Shown: positions 5,168 to 5,393 of the stretch, piece after piece | Numbering within the stretch: position 1 is the first letter of the stretch | How the letters are laid out: the number at the start of each line of letters is the position of its first letter | Source: a bacterium | GTDB taxonomy: Bacteria; Patescibacteriota; Saccharimonadia; Saccharimonadales; Saccharimonadaceae | Length of the DNA: 5,393 nt | Assembly (NCBI GenBank): GCA_020626475.1 | Contig: JAHKZT010000047.1 | Coordinates: 1 to 5,393, forward strand | Reading direction: 5' to 3' | Notes under the pieces: model-generated | What the model was told of the DNA's origin: nothing | The model's database searches: none | The model's input: the letters and a program-made list of their open reading frames with translations, nothing else | Position numbers and translations under genes: made by a program

Positions 5168-5393
5168 CGGACTTATGCTTCACGGTCCCTGACCCTTGCG
5201 CTAGGATAGTCCCTACGGGCGGTGATGCGCCCATGGGCGTTTTGTCGTACGACCACTAGGACCTGGTTCGCAGGGGCCTTCAGTGAACGGCAAATACTAG
5301 GCAAGCCAGAGGTGCTCCTGAGAAAGACTATGAAGCATGATAAGCTTTAGAATCGCATTCTTTAGCGTAAGTGTGGAGTTGAGTATTTGGAAA
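5168..5393 (+). ncRNA. Candidate structured non-coding RNA, unidentified, cut by right edge
   Basis: Composition changes abruptly from AT-rich (5080-5165) to GC-rich, with stops in all plus frames and no ribosome binding site. A long-range helix closes the domain: CTTATGCTTCA (5172-5182) and GGTC (5184-5187) pair with GACT (5326-5329) and TGAAGCAT-gat-AAG (5331-5344), 15 pairs with one mismatch and one 3-base bulge. Inside are GGGCG/CGCCC (5217-5221, 5228-5232), a GTCGTACGAC palindrome (5244-5253) and CCTG/CAGG with loop GTTCG (5262-5274). Downstream is a hairpin 5344-5366 with eight pairs and a 2x2 T/T loop. I compared it from memory with tmRNA, RNase P RNA, SRP RNA, 6S RNA and group I intron cores. 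GAAGCATGATAAGC loosely recalls a tmRNA segment, but the TTCGAC 5' hallmark is absent. Identity stays open. Confidence 0.5.

Noticed and set aside
5022..5234. 70-codon minus-strand frame
   Set aside because: Spans the border between the AT-rich repeat region and the GC-rich RNA candidate; no ribosome binding site and no recognisable motif.
5313..5336. Group I intron R-like element (GAGAAAGACTATG)
   Set aside because: No P, Q or S partner elements are found in the expected order; the matching GGATAGTCC lies upstream rather than downstream.
5168..5393. Calling the right end tmRNA (ssrA)
   Set aside because: GAAGCATGATAAGC and a frame GCA AAT ACT ending in TGA TAA are suggestive, but there is no TTCGAC near a 5' end. 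The putative tag lacks a hydrophobic Ala-Ala end, and the enclosed domain is too short.

Overview
The window most resembles a small-genome bacterium of the Candidate Phyla Radiation, probably Saccharibacteria (TM7). This rests on overall impression: compact divergent operons, moderate GC, the standard genetic code (no in-frame TGA needed in the recognisable genes) and protein style. There is no rRNA or marker phylogeny here, so the assignment is tentative.

Layout. Positions 1-414 (minus) hold the 5' part of an unrecognised gene that runs off the left edge into a glutamine-rich tail. Its 5' leader (about 415-580) is strongly folded and is driven by a near-consensus promoter (587-615). One hairpin loop in the leader is complementary to the gene's own Shine-Dalgarno sequence. 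A terminator (648-674) ends tyrS, a complete tyrosyl-tRNA synthetase gene on the minus strand (693-1907).

From the divergent intergenic region 1908-2071 a plus-strand operon begins. It encodes a cellulose-synthase-like membrane GT2 glycosyltransferase (2072-3678) and, overlapping it by 13 bases, a membrane-anchored or lipid-anchored GH5 endoglucanase (3666-4682). A polymerising GT2 paired with a beta-1,4-glucanase is the arrangement seen in bacterial cellulose and cellulose-like exopolysaccharide operons. The GT2 frame is broken after 120 codons, exactly on an A AAA AAG heptamer. That is either programmed -1 frameshifting, a real mutation, or a homopolymer error.

A tRNA-Arg(UCU) with an unusual C33 follows at 4710-4784, then a 14-pair hairpin and a strong terminator (4842-4877). 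The last 500 bases have no convincing gene. They hold an AT-rich interval with four copies of a 10-mer that can form competing hairpins (4970-5076). After that comes an abrupt GC-rich, highly foldable segment from about 5168 to the right edge, which I read as an unidentified structured RNA cut by the window end.
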